Source of the DNA: Sphingomonas sp. IBVSS2
GTDB lineage: Bacteria; Pseudomonadota; Alphaproteobacteria; Sphingomonadales; Sphingomonadaceae
DNA: 64,000 nucleotides
NCBI RefSeq assembly: GCF_002127225.1
Contig: NZ_NFUR01000001.1
Coordinates: 1,117,592 to 1,181,591, forward strand
Direction of reading: 5' to 3'
In this document: piece by piece, positions 36,373-44,654 of the stretch
Position numbering within the stretch: position 1 is the stretch's first letter
How the letters are laid out: each line of letters begins with the position of its first letter
Made by a program: the position numbers and the translations under genes
The notes under the pieces: model-generated
Told to the model about the DNA's origin: nothing
The model's input: the letters and a program-made list of their open reading frames with translations, nothing else
Databases searched by the model: none

Positions 36373-39240
36373 TCAGAAGCGGTAGTTGAACCCCAGCAGG
36401 AACTGGCGGCCATATTTCTCATAGGTCTCGGGCAGCGGCGTGCCGTCGCTGGTGTGCGTGCCGCCCTTGTCCAGCCCCAGCCGCGTGCGATAGGGCGAGT
36501 CGGTCAGGTTGCTGACCTGGAGCAGCACGCCGAGGCCCTTCAGCGCCGAATTGTCCGGGAAGGTGTAGCCGATCTGGGCGTCGAGCTGCCGGTCCGCCAG
36601 GATCTCCGTATAGCCGCGGTTGGTGAACAGCTGCACCGTCTCGCCCTTATAGGCCGAACGGAAGCGATAGCTCGCGCGCGCCTGGAAGCCCCATTTCTCG
36701 AAATAGCCGGTGACGTTGTACACCGTGCCGGACAGGCCTGGAATGCGGACCACGTCGTTGCCGTCGGTGGGGTTGAGGTCGGATTCCGTGTAGGAATAGC
36801 TGCCGGTGAACCCGAAGCCGTCCAGCGCCGGGATGATGCGGCCGATCTCGATCGCGCCGCTGACTTCGATGCCCTTCAGATTGCCGCCCGGGCCGTTGGC
36901 CGGCATCGTCACCTGCCCGATCGTGCTGATGTTGACGTTGCCCGGGATCTGGTTGGTGGGGATGGGCAGGCCCGAGAAGTCGATCGCGAAATTGCGGTTG
37001 TAGATATAGTTGTCGAGCCATTTGTAGAAGCCGGCGACGCTGATGTAGGTCGCCTTGCCGATGTACCATTCATAGGCGACGTCCAGCGCCTTGGCACGCC
37101 AGGGCTGGAGTTTCGGGTTGCCGCCGGTCGCCGACCAGGGGAAGACCGTGCTGCCCGGCGCGCAGGGCGGGCTGCCGCCGCAGGGATTGGTGGTGAAGCT
37201 GGGCGTGAAATTCGCGCGCATGTCGTCCATGCGCGGGCGCGCCAGCACCTTGGACGCGGCCAGGCGGATGCGGTGGCCGCCGCCCAGGTCGTAGATCAGG
37301 TTCGCGCTCGGCAGCACGTCGGTATAGTGCATCGTCTCGAACACTTGCGACAGCGCGATCGGAGTCAGCGTCTGGTTGATCCGCAGGCCCGACGAGGACT
37401 GGAACTGCTCCACCACCTGCACGCCGACATTGCCGCGCAGCCGGCCCCATTCGATGTTCGCCTTCGCCTTCCAGGTGATGACGTCTTCCTTGATCTTCCA
37501 CGCCTTGTCGAAGTGGTTGGCGTCCTCCAGCGGGGTCTTGTTGTAATAGGTGTCGAGCGCCGCAGGCACGTTCCAGGCGATCACGTTGCCGAAGCCGACA
37601 AAGTCGAGCGAGGTCGGATCGAGCAGGAACTGCGAGCCGACCGGCACCTGCGCGCGCCCGTTCTTCAGGTTGAGGTCGAGCTCGTCGACGGTCTTGCGCT
37701 TGTTGCGCTGCGTGTAGTTCACGCCGAGCTCGATGTTCCGCAGGAACCCGCCGATCTCCCGGCTCAGCATGAAGTCGACGGCGCCCAGCTCTTCCTTGAC
37801 GTGCGGCGACTTCACCAGGCCGTCATGGCCCCAGCCGCCCCAGGGCGCGCGATCGCCGAGCGAGACCTGGCTGGCATTCGCATAGTCCAGGCCGAAACCG
37901 TAATGCGGGAAGGCGCCGTCGATCGGGAACGAGAAGTCGTAATTGTCCATGGTGCGGGTCTGGAACGGGCCCACGCCATAGCCGCCATAGGTCTCGATAT
38001 AGGTCTCGTCGCGCTTGTTGGTCGAATAGCTCAGGTCGGCGACGAAGCGCGTGCGCTCGTCGAGCTGGAACTCGTTGTTGAGCCCCGCCGAGAACAGCTC
38101 GTCCTTGCGCTCGTTATAGTCGTTGCGGAGGATCGGAACGGCGTTGGTGATGCGGCCCGAAGTCCCGATCGCCGAGCCGCCCAGCTGGCTGGTGCCGATA
38201 TTGGAGAAGGTCGCGTTGTCCGCCCAGCCATTGGAGAACCACTGCGCGCCGCGGATCACTTCCTTCTGCTTGAAGCGCGAATAATAGACGTCGAGCACGC
38301 TGTGGACGCTGTCGCTGGGCTTCCATTCGAGCGTGCCCATCACGCCGTCGCGCTGGTTGCGGCGGCTGGTCGCCCAGGCTTCCTGCCCGTTGAGCTGCAG
38401 CGCATTGTCGGCGGAATCGGGCGTGACGGTGTTGGGGCTGCACGGATTGGCGACCGTCGGCTGGCAGACGCCGCCGAACGCCTCATAGCCATAGGCCTTG
38501 TAGTGATCGACATGGCTGGGCGAATCGAGATGCGCATAGCCGAGCGACCAGCCGAGCGTGCCGGCGGCGTTCTGGTCGATATAGCTGAGCGTGCCGCGCC
38601 AGCCCCATTTTGAGATGTCGGCGTTGCGGCCGCCATCGGCGTCGAGCTCGCCGCGAAGGTTCATCGCGATCGCGCGCTTGCCATAGGCGAGCGGGCGCAC
38701 CGTGCGCAGGTCCGCGCTGCCCGACAGGCCCATGCCGGCAATGGCGGCATCCGGGGTCTTGTACACCACGACGCTCGACAGCAGTTCCGCCGGATACTGG
38801 TCGAACTCGACGGCGCGGTTGTCGCCCGAGCTGGCCTGTTGCCGCCCGTTGAGCAGCGTGGTGGTGAAGTCCGGCGCGAGGCCGCGGATCGAGATCACCT
38901 GGGCGCGGCCGTTGACGCGCTGGGCGGCGAGGCCTGGCAGGCGGGCGATCGATTCGGCGATCGAGACGTCGGGCAGCTTGCCGATGTCCTCGGCCGATAC
39001 CGCCTCGACGATAGAGGCCTGGTCCCGCTTGATGTTGATCGAATTCTGCAGGCCGGCGCGCAGGCCGGTCACGACGATCGTGCTCTCCTCGGCCGGCACC
39101 TGGTCCTGCCCGGCCCGTGTGGCGCCATCCTGCGCCCAGGCCTGGGCTGGCAACGTTGTCGCCAGAGCCAGCGTCGAAATCGTGAGCCCGAGATTGCCCC
39201 TTGCGCGACCCATGACGCGCACATGCGGACGCTCCGCCAT
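36373..39240 (-). CDS. TonB-dependent outer-membrane receptor under LacI control
   Basis: A 955-residue receptor with an exported N-terminus (T-L-A-L-A-T-T-L-P-A-Q-A-W-A), TonB-box-like S-T-I-V-V-T-G-L-R near residue 55, and the plug E-D-I-G-K-L-P-D-V-S-I-A-E-S-I-A-R-L-P-G with I-S-I-R-G-L-A-P-D-F. The barrel ends F-L-G-F-N-Y-R-F. G-K-L-P-D-x-N/S-x-A-E-S-L/I-x-R-x-P-G marks the oligosaccharide receptor group. GH3 and halogenase genes follow, LacI precedes. ATG 39240 has AGAGG just upstream; an internal ATG at 39213 is an alternative. Confidence 0.94.
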   Translation of the reverse strand: MAERPHVRVMGRARGNLGLTISTLALATTLPAQAWAQDGATRAGQDQVPAEESTIVVTGLRAGLQNSINIKRDQASIVEAVSAEDIGKLPDVSIAESIARLPGLAAQRVNGRAQVISIRGLAPDFTTTLLNGRQQASSGDNRAVEFDQYPAELLSSVVVYKTPDAAIAGMGLSGSADLRTVRPLAYGKRAIAMNLRGELDADGGRNADISKWGWRGTLSYIDQNAAGTLGWSLGYAHLDSPSHVDHYKAYGYEAFGGVCQPTVANPCSPNTVTPDSADNALQLNGQEAWATSRRNQRDGVMGTLEWKPSDSVHSVLDVYYSRFKQKEVIRGAQWFSNGWADNATFSNIGTSQLGGSAIGTSGRITNAVPILRNDYNERKDELFSAGLNNEFQLDERTRFVADLSYSTNKRDETYIETYGGYGVGPFQTRTMDNYDFSFPIDGAFPHYGFGLDYANASQVSLGDRAPWGGWGHDGLVKSPHVKEELGAVDFMLSREIGGFLRNIELGVNYTQRNKRKTVDELDLNLKNGRAQVPVGSQFLLDPTSLDFVGFGNVIAWNVPAALDTYYNKTPLEDANHFDKAWKIKEDVITWKAKANIEWGRLRGNVGVQVVEQFQSSSGLRINQTLTPIALSQVFETMHYTDVLPSANLIYDLGGGHRIRLAASKVLARPRMDDMRANFTPSFTTNPCGGSPPCAPGSTVFPWSATGGNPKLQPWRAKALDVAYEWYIGKATYISVAGFYKWLDNYIYNRNFAIDFSGLPIPTNQIPGNVNISTIGQVTMPANGPGGNLKGIEVSGAIEIGRIIPALDGFGFTGSYSYTESDLNPTDGNDVVRIPGLSGTVYNVTGYFEKWGFQARASYRFRSAYKGETVQLFTNRGYTEILADRQLDAQIGYTFPDNSALKGLGVLLQVSNLTDSPYRTRLGLDKGGTHTSDGTPLPETYEKYGRQFLLGFNYRF

Positions 39241-39307
39241 CGCCTCTTCCCCTCTCTAAGTAAGCGGCCGTTATCGACCGTCTTTGCCCCTTGGGCGCAT
39301 CCGCGGA

Positions 39308-39327
39308 AATTGGAAGCGCTTCCAATT
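39308..39327. promoter_or_regulatory. 20-bp perfect palindrome, LacI-family operator
   Basis: AATTGGAAGCGCTTCCAATT is fully symmetric with the central GC/GC step typical of LacI-family operators. It lies between the lacI-type gene and the TonB receptor it precedes, immediately downstream of a candidate -10, so bound repressor would cover the transcription start. Confidence 0.85.
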
Positions 39328-39356
39328 GGTATCATCGCGTCGCGCGAAATTGTCAA
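39328..39356 (-). promoter_or_regulatory. Candidate promoter of the TonB receptor-GH3-halogenase group
   Basis: On the minus strand TTGACA (39351-39356) is followed after 17 bases by GATACC (39328-39333). The -35 is a perfect match, the -10 is poor. The operator palindrome begins at the next base. Confidence 0.55.
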
Positions 39357-39399
39357 CGCGTTACAGAAAACGCTTACGGATTGGCCTGGTACGGTGGGT

Positions 39400-40503
39400 T
39401 CAGCCGCGCGGCGGAGCGACGGATTCGCGCAGGACGAGATGGTGGTCGATCGCGTCGAAGCCCGGCGTGCCCGTGCCCTGGCCGCGCAGCAGGGTCTCGA
39501 CCAGGCGCTCGACCGCCCGCGCGGCGATGCGGCGAATCGGCTGGTGGATGGTGGTGAGCGGCGGCCAGATATAGGCGGCGACCGGCGCATCGTCGAAGCC
39601 GACCACCGACAGCTCGCCAGGCATGAGCAGGTGCATGCGGTGCGCGGCGAACATCGCGCCGACCGCCATGTCGTCATTGGCGCAGACGATCGCGGTCGGG
39701 CGGTCGGGGCCGGCGAGCAGCGCCTCGGCCAACTCCACGCCGGAGCGGAAGCTGAAGTCGCCGCGCAATGCCGTCACCGCACCTTCGTCGAGCCCCGCTT
39801 CGGCGAGCGCGCGCAGGAAGCCGGCGAAGCGCGTCTCGGCGGCGAGATGGCCTTCGATCCCCAGCATGTAGCCGAAGCGGCGATGGCCGGCGGCGACGAC
39901 GTGATGGGCGATCTCATAGCCCGCCGCCGCCTCGTCGAACCCGACGCCGGGCAGCAGCGCGCGCACTTCCTCGCTGGGCGAGATGCAGACGACCGGGCAG
40001 CCCTGGGCGATCAGCCGGCGGGCGAGTCCGGCATCGGCGGAGAGCGGCGGCGACAGGATCAGCCCGGTGCTGCGGCCCGAGGCGAACAGCTCGATCAGCC
40101 GGTCGTCGCGATTGTCGTCCTCGATATGGATGTTGAAGGTGGAAAGCTCGAACCCCGCCGCCGCGGCCGCGCGCAACGCGCCCAGTTCGATCGCGGCGAA
40201 ATAATAGGAATTGGGCGGCGCGTCGCGCGCGTTGCAGTTGATCAGGGTAAGCGTGTTGCTGGCCCGGCTGGCGAGGTTGCGCGCCTGTGGATTGACCCGG
40301 TAGTCGAGCGCCTCGACCGCGCGCATCACCCGGTCGCGCATCTTGTCGCTCACATGCGCCTGGTCGTTGAGCGCCCGCGACACGGTGGCCCGGCCCACAC
40401 CGGCGAGCGCCGCGACGTCGTCGATCGTCGGCGGCCGTCCGTTCCGGCCGGTCTCCGTGCCGCTGGCGCCCGGTATCGGCGACGATTTGGAAAGCGATGA
40501 CAT
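39400..40503 (-). CDS. LacI-family transcriptional regulator
   Basis: A 367-residue repressor. The HTH with hinge reads T-I-D-D-V-A-A-L-A-G-V-G-R-A-T-V-S-R-A-L-N (residues about 25-45, quoted in part) and continues to V-N-P-Q-A-R-N-L-A; the rest is a periplasmic-binding-protein-like sugar domain (N-D-D-M-A-V-G-A, V-V-G-F-D-D-A-P). It is upstream of, and on the same strand as, the receptor gene with the palindromic operator between them. ATG 40503 lacks a clear ribosome site. The effector is probably a sugar released by the GH3 or GH30 enzymes. Confidence 0.93.
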   Translation of the reverse strand: MSSLSKSSPIPGASGTETGRNGRPPTIDDVAALAGVGRATVSRALNDQAHVSDKMRDRVMRAVEALDYRVNPQARNLASRASNTLTLINCNARDAPPNSYYFAAIELGALRAAAAAGFELSTFNIHIEDDNRDDRLIELFASGRSTGLILSPPLSADAGLARRLIAQGCPVVCISPSEEVRALLPGVGFDEAAAGYEIAHHVVAAGHRRFGYMLGIEGHLAAETRFAGFLRALAEAGLDEGAVTALRGDFSFRSGVELAEALLAGPDRPTAIVCANDDMAVGAMFAAHRMHLLMPGELSVVGFDDAPVAAYIWPPLTTIHQPIRRIAARAVERLVETLLRGQGTGTPGFDAIDHHLVLRESVAPPRG

Positions 40504-40567
40504 TTCTAGAAAGGAATGGGTGGCACAGGCGCTGGCGGAGCGGCAACCCAAAATGCGCGCCGTCCGG

Positions 40568-41035
40568 CTAGGGAAGCGGCAGCGCCGTCGTCGCCTTCAC
40601 CTGCGAGAGCGCGACGGTGGAGTTGATCTCCTGCACGCCGGGCAGCTTGGAGAGCCTGGTGAAGAAGAAGCGCTCATAGGCCTCGATATCGGCGGCGACG
40701 ATGCGCAGCATGAAGTCGAACACGCCCATCAGCACATAGGCTTCCAGTACTTCCGGGAAGGAACGGATCGCCGTGGCGAACTCGTCGAGATTGGCGCGGC
40801 CATGCGCGTTCAACTTGATCTGCGCGAAGATGTGCGCGTTGAGCCCGATCTTCTGCCGGTCGACCAGCGCGACGCGCCGGGTGATGATTCCTTCCTTCTC
40901 CAGCCGGTCGACGCGGCGCCAGCAAGGCGAGCTCGACAGGCCGACCATCTCGCCGAGCCTGGCGGTGGGCATCGACGCATCTTCCTGGAGCACCTGCAGG
41001 ATCTTGCGTTCGAACGGATCGAGTTCGGCAGGCAA
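40568..41035 (-). CDS. Lrp/AsnC-family regulator
   Basis: A 155-residue leucine-responsive-type regulator with an N-terminal HTH (L-D-P-F-E-R-K-I-L-Q-V-L-Q-E-D, then R-L-G-E-M-V-G-L-S-S-S-P-C-W-R-R-V) and a C-terminal RAM/ACT-like domain (Y-V-L-M-G-V-F-D-F-M-L-R-I-V near residue 100). The start is a TTG at 41035: GGAGAA stands five bases upstream and the product has normal Lrp length. Divergent from the leucine dehydrogenase gene, which it probably controls. Confidence 0.9.
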   Translation of the reverse strand: MPAELDPFERKILQVLQEDASMPTARLGEMVGLSSSPCWRRVDRLEKEGIITRRVALVDRQKIGLNAHIFAQIKLNAHGRANLDEFATAIRSFPEVLEAYVLMGVFDFMLRIVAADIEAYERFFFTRLSKLPGVQEINSTVALSQVKATTALPLP

Positions 41036-41050
41036 ATCTGTTCTCCAATT

Positions 41051-41076
41051 CGGCAGAATTCGGTAGGATTTTGCCG
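41051..41076. promoter_or_regulatory. Candidate Lrp-binding dyad in the divergent lrp-leucine dehydrogenase region
   Basis: CGGCA (41051-41055) and TGCCG (41072-41076) flank an AT-richer centre with repeated ATTCGG and GGATTT. It lies just upstream of the Lrp start. Lrp sites are degenerate, so this is tentative. Confidence 0.35.
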
Positions 41077-41159
41077 ATATATGCTTGGAATACGCGAACG
41101 AGGCCAGTTTATCCCGCAGGATCATGAAAGAGTCGCCCCTGGATTTCAGGAGCGCTTTC

Positions 41160-42227
41160 ATGGTCGATGCCCCGCAAGTTACCGCCACCCCGCCGGAGAG
41201 CGTGCATGTGCTGCGCGATGCCGAGAGCGGGCTGGACGGCGTGATCGTGCTCCACTCCACACGGCGCGGCCCCGCGGCGGGGGGATGCCGGCTGTGGCGC
41301 TATGGCGACCATGCCGCGCTGGTCGGCGATGCGATGCGGCTGGCCGAGGGCATGACCTTCAAGAATGCGATGGCCGATCTGCCCCTGGGCGGCGGCAAGG
41401 CGGTGCTGAACCTGCCGGCGGGCGATTTCGACCGGCGCCGGCTGTTTGCGGCGTTCGGCCGGGCGGTGGCGCGGCTCGAGGGCGGCTATGTCACCGCCGA
41501 GGATGTCGGCACCTGTGTGGCCGATATGGAAGCGGTGCGCGGCCAGACCCGCCATGTCGCCGGCCTGCCGCCCCGGGGTGGCAGGCCCGGCGGCGATCCC
41601 TCGCCCTGGACGGCGCGCGGCGTGTTCCTGGCGATGGAGGAAGCCGTCCGCCGCCAGCTGGGCAGCGATCTGCGCGGGGTGCGTGTCGCGGTGCAGGGGC
41701 TCGGCAATGTCGGCTCCGCGCTGTGCGGAATGCTCCATGCGGCGGGCGCGCGGCTGATCGTCGCCGAGCCGCGCCCCGGCGTCGCCGCGGATATCGCCTG
41801 CCGCTATGATGCGGAGATCATGGGCCGCGACAGCATCCTCGATGCCCGCTGCGCGGTCTTCGCGCCCTGTGCGCTGGGTGGGGTGCTCGATGGCGACGCC
41901 GTGGCGCGGCTGCGCGCGCGCATCGTCTGCGGCGCCGCGAACAATGTGCTCGCCACGCCCGAGGATGGCGACCGGCTCGCCGATCGCGGCATCCTCTATG
42001 CGCCCGACTATGTCGTGAACGCGGGCGGGATCATCAGCGTCGCCGGGGAATATCTCGGCTGGAGCGCCGATGAAGTGGCGGCGCGCGTCCATGCGACCGG
42101 CCTGCGGCTCGGCGCGGTGCTCGCCCATGCCGCGCGCGAGGGGCTGGCGCCGCATCGTGCCGCCGACGCGCTCGCCCGCGCGCGGATCGTCGCGGCATCG
42201 CCGGCGCCGGTGCGCGAAGCCGCCTGA
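41160..42227 (+). CDS. Leucine dehydrogenase-type amino acid dehydrogenase
   Basis: A 355-residue NAD-dependent Glu/Leu/Phe/Val dehydrogenase that deaminates branched-chain amino acids. Lys68 (M-T-F-K-N-A) and catalytic Lys80 (L-G-G-G-K-A-V-L) fall at the same numbers as in Bacillus leucine dehydrogenase. The Rossmann motif V-A-V-Q-G-L-G-N-V-G-S-A is near residue 180 and N-A-G-G-I-I-S-V-A-G-E near 290. AGGAG with seven-base spacing before ATG 41160 decides the start over upstream in-frame ATGs (41124, 41085). Divergent from an Lrp regulator. Confidence 0.9.
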   Translation: MVDAPQVTATPPESVHVLRDAESGLDGVIVLHSTRRGPAAGGCRLWRYGDHAALVGDAMRLAEGMTFKNAMADLPLGGGKAVLNLPAGDFDRRRLFAAFGRAVARLEGGYVTAEDVGTCVADMEAVRGQTRHVAGLPPRGGRPGGDPSPWTARGVFLAMEEAVRRQLGSDLRGVRVAVQGLGNVGSALCGMLHAAGARLIVAEPRPGVAADIACRYDAEIMGRDSILDARCAVFAPCALGGVLDGDAVARLRARIVCGAANNVLATPEDGDRLADRGILYAPDYVVNAGGIISVAGEYLGWSADEVAARVHATGLRLGAVLAHAAREGLAPHRAADALARARIVAASPAPVREAA

Positions 42228-42235
42228 GCCCGGCC

Positions 42236-42469
42236 ATGCGGTTCGACATCATGGGCGAGGCGAGCGCTGCCCTGCTGTGCCGCCTGGTCGGGCTGGCCGC
42301 GCAGCATGATCTCGCGGCGCCGGCCATGGAGGTGCGGGTGACGCCCGAGCGCATGACCGTGCGGCTCGAGCTCGACGGCCTGGCCGGGCCGCCGGGCAGG
42401 ATCGTGGCGGAGAAGATGCGCCGCTGCATTGGTGTCGAAGCGGTGGCGCTCGACGGGGTGCCGCTTTAG
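42236..42469 (+). CDS. Small uncharacterised protein after leucine dehydrogenase
   Basis: A 77-residue cytosolic protein, eight bases after the dehydrogenase stop and so probably co-transcribed. M-E-V-R-V-T-P-E-R-M-T-V-R-L-E-L and R-I-V-A-E-K-M-R-R-C suggest a small alpha/beta fold of the ACT-like size, but no family is recognised. Its TAG overlaps the convergent TetR stop by four bases. Confidence 0.6.
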   Translation: MRFDIMGEASAALLCRLVGLAAQHDLAAPAMEVRVTPERMTVRLELDGLAGPPGRIVAEKMRRCIGVEAVALDGVPL

Positions 42470-43095
42470 GCGGGCGCGAACGCGCGCAGGAACACTTCGG
42501 CCATCTGCGTGGCCTCGTGGTCACGCTCGGCCGCCGACAGTTCCTGCCCCCAGATCATGCGCTGCTGCACGCCGAGGCAGAGCGAGGCGAGCACGCGCGC
42601 CGCGAACAGCGGGTCCGCGCGGCGGAGCGTCCCCGCATCCATCGCGCGCTCGAGAAAACCGGCGAGCAGCTGCTGGGTGGGCATGGGCGCGCGGCGATAG
42701 AAGATGTCGCCGATCTCGGGAAAGCGGCTGACTTCCGAGGCGATCAGCCGGTGCAGCCGCAATCCGTCGGGCGACGAGATCTTGGCGATGAAGCCCCGGC
42801 AGAATTGCAGCACGGCGGCGCGCACATCCTCGCCCGGCTTGAGCACATCGGCCAGCTGGCCGCGATATTCCCTGGTCGCATCGTCGAGCACCGCGGCGAA
42901 CAGCTCTTCCTTCGACGGGAAATAGTTCCACAGCGTGCCCTTGGAACCGCCAAGCTCCGCCGAGATCGCCGACATCGAAGCGCCGGAATAGCCCTGGTCG
43001 AGGAACACGCGCTTGGCGATCGCCAGGATCGCCTCGCGCCGTTCCTCCTTGCGCGCCTCGCGCTTGCCGGACGGTCTATCCAGTATTTTTTCCAT
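42466..43095 (-). CDS. TetR-family regulator of the EmrAB-type efflux operon
   Basis: A 209-residue regulator. HTH: R-R-E-A-I-L-A-I-A-K-R-V-F near residue 20, then M-S-A-I-S-A-E-L-G-G-S-K-G-T-L-W-N-Y-F. Its start is three bases from one of two matching operators. On its own strand TTGTCA (43124-43129) and TATAGT (43102-43107) form a good promoter whose start site would coincide with the ATG, implying a leaderless message. Divergent from the outer-membrane factor gene. Confidence 0.9.
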   Translation of the reverse strand: MEKILDRPSGKREARKEERREAILAIAKRVFLDQGYSGASMSAISAELGGSKGTLWNYFPSKEELFAAVLDDATREYRGQLADVLKPGEDVRAAVLQFCRGFIAKISSPDGLRLHRLIASEVSRFPEIGDIFYRRAPMPTQQLLAGFLERAMDAGTLRRADPLFAARVLASLCLGVQQRMIWGQELSAAERDHEATQMAEVFLRAFAPA

Positions 43096-43097
43096 AA

Positions 43098-43115
43098 CCG
43101 TACTATAGGGTACGA
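43098..43115. promoter_or_regulatory. TetR operator copy 1 (overlaps tetR -10)
   Basis: CCGTAC-N6-GTACGA, with N6 TATAGG. The core CGTAC-N6-GTACG (43099-43114) is identical in design to the second copy at 43157-43174. It covers the TATAGT -10 of the regulator gene. Confidence 0.8.
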
Positions 43116-43156
43116 TTACGGGTTGACAAGATGGCGGCCCGCGCCCATCTGCCGCG

Positions 43157-43174
43157 CCGTACCCGACAGTACGG
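43157..43174. promoter_or_regulatory. TetR operator copy 2 (before the efflux operon)
   Basis: Perfect dyad CCGTAC-N6-GTACGG eleven bases before the outer-membrane factor ATG. TTGACA at 43123-43128 lies between the two operator copies and may be the -35 for the plus-strand operon. Confidence 0.8.
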
Positions 43175-43184
43175 TATTTAAATC

Positions 43185-44654
43185 ATGATCCGATTCTCCC
43201 TTCGTCCGTTGCTGCTCGTCGCGACTGCCGGGACCGCGCTGCTTTCCGCGTGCGCGCCGGTGCCGCAGCTCGGCGCCCGTCCCGAAGTGCGTGCGGCGGC
43301 CGGCTATGCCGCCGACCAGTCGCTGGCCGCCCGGGCGGATGCCGCGAACTGGCCCGCCAACGATTGGTGGAGCGCCTATGGCGATACGCAGCTGAGCGAG
43401 CTGATCGCGGAGGGGCTGGCCGGCTCGCCCGATCTCGCCGCCGCCGCCGCGCGCCTGCGCTCGGCCCAGGCCTATGCCCAGCAGGCCGGCGCCGCGCTGC
43501 TGCCGTCGGTGGGCGTCCAGGCGGGCGCGACCGAGGGCAAGCAGAGCTACAATAACGGCATTCCCGCCGCCTTCGTGCCCAAGGGCTGGAACGACAGCGG
43601 CCAGGTCGCGGCGAACCTGAGCTTCGATCTCGACCTGTGGGGCAAGAACCGGGCCTCGCTCGCTGCCGCCACCTCGGATGCCGCGGCCGCGCGGATCGAG
43701 CTGGAGCAGTCGCGGCTCGTGCTCTCGACCAACATCGCCAGCGCCTATGCCGATCTCGCGCGCCTGGCCTCGCAGCGCGGCGTCCAAGCCAAGGCGCTGG
43801 AGCTGCGCACCCAGACGCAGAAGCTGGTGAGCGACCGGGTGACCAACGGGCTCGATACCCGCGCCGAGCTGAAACAGGCCGACGCCGCGGTGCCTGCCGC
43901 CCGCGCCGACCTGGCCGCCACCGACGAGGCGATCGGACTTACCCGCAACCGCATCGCCGCGCTGCTCGGCAAGGGGCCGGACCGCGGGCTGACCATCGCG
44001 CTGCCCGCCGGCCCGGCCGGCGCGCACGGGCTGCCGGCGGGCGTCACCACCGACCTGATCGGCCGCCGTCCGGACATCGCCGCCGCCCGCGCCCGGGTGG
44101 AGGCCGCCGCAAGCCGCATCAAGGTGGCGCGCGCCGATTTCTATCCCTCGATCAACCTCAGCGCGCTGATCGGCTTCCAGGCCTTCGGGCTCGACAATCT
44201 GTTCAAGAGCGGATCGACCTATGGTTCGGTCGGCCCGGCGATCAGCCTGCCGATCTTCCGGGGCGGGCAGTTGGCCGGCCAGTACAAGGGCGCCCGCGCC
44301 GGCTATGACGAAGCGGTCGCGACCTATGATTCGACCGTGACCACCGCCTATCGCGAAGTCGCCGATGCGGTGACCAGCAAGAACGCCTTGGTCACGCGCC
44401 TTTCGGAAAGCCGCCAGGCGCTCGCCGATTCCGAGGCCGCCTATGCGATCGCCCGCCAGCGCTACGAGGGTGGCCTGTCGACCTTTCTCGACGTGCTGAC
44501 CGCCGAGCAGGGCGTGCTGCAGAACCGCCAGATCGTCGCCGATCTCGAGGCGCGGGCGTTCACGCTCGACGTCCAGCTGGTCCGCGCGCTGGGCGGGGGC
44601 TTTTCCACCGACACCGCGGCCGCCGCCGCAACCAAGGACTCGACCCATGGCTGA
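43185..44654 (+). CDS. Outer-membrane efflux lipoprotein of an EmrAB-type system
   Basis: A 489-residue NodT-family outer-membrane factor; lipobox L-L-S-A-C puts the lipid cysteine at residue 23. W-P-A-N-D-W-W-S-A-Y-G-D is the family N-terminal motif; G-R-R-P-D-I-A-A-A-R-A-R-V-E-A-A and A-R-Q-R-Y-E-G-G-L-S-T-F-L-D-V-L are the two repeat signatures. It precedes an HlyD-type adaptor (overlap of eight bases) and an MFS pump, making a self-contained three-part exporter. Confidence 0.94.
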   Translation: MIRFSLRPLLLVATAGTALLSACAPVPQLGARPEVRAAAGYAADQSLAARADAANWPANDWWSAYGDTQLSELIAEGLAGSPDLAAAAARLRSAQAYAQQAGAALLPSVGVQAGATEGKQSYNNGIPAAFVPKGWNDSGQVAANLSFDLDLWGKNRASLAAATSDAAAARIELEQSRLVLSTNIASAYADLARLASQRGVQAKALELRTQTQKLVSDRVTNGLDTRAELKQADAAVPAARADLAATDEAIGLTRNRIAALLGKGPDRGLTIALPAGPAGAHGLPAGVTTDLIGRRPDIAAARARVEAAASRIKVARADFYPSINLSALIGFQAFGLDNLFKSGSTYGSVGPAISLPIFRGGQLAGQYKGARAGYDEAVATYDSTVTTAYREVADAVTSKNALVTRLSESRQALADSEAAYAIARQRYEGGLSTFLDVLTAEQGVLQNRQIVADLEARAFTLDVQLVRALGGGFSTDTAAAAATKDSTHG

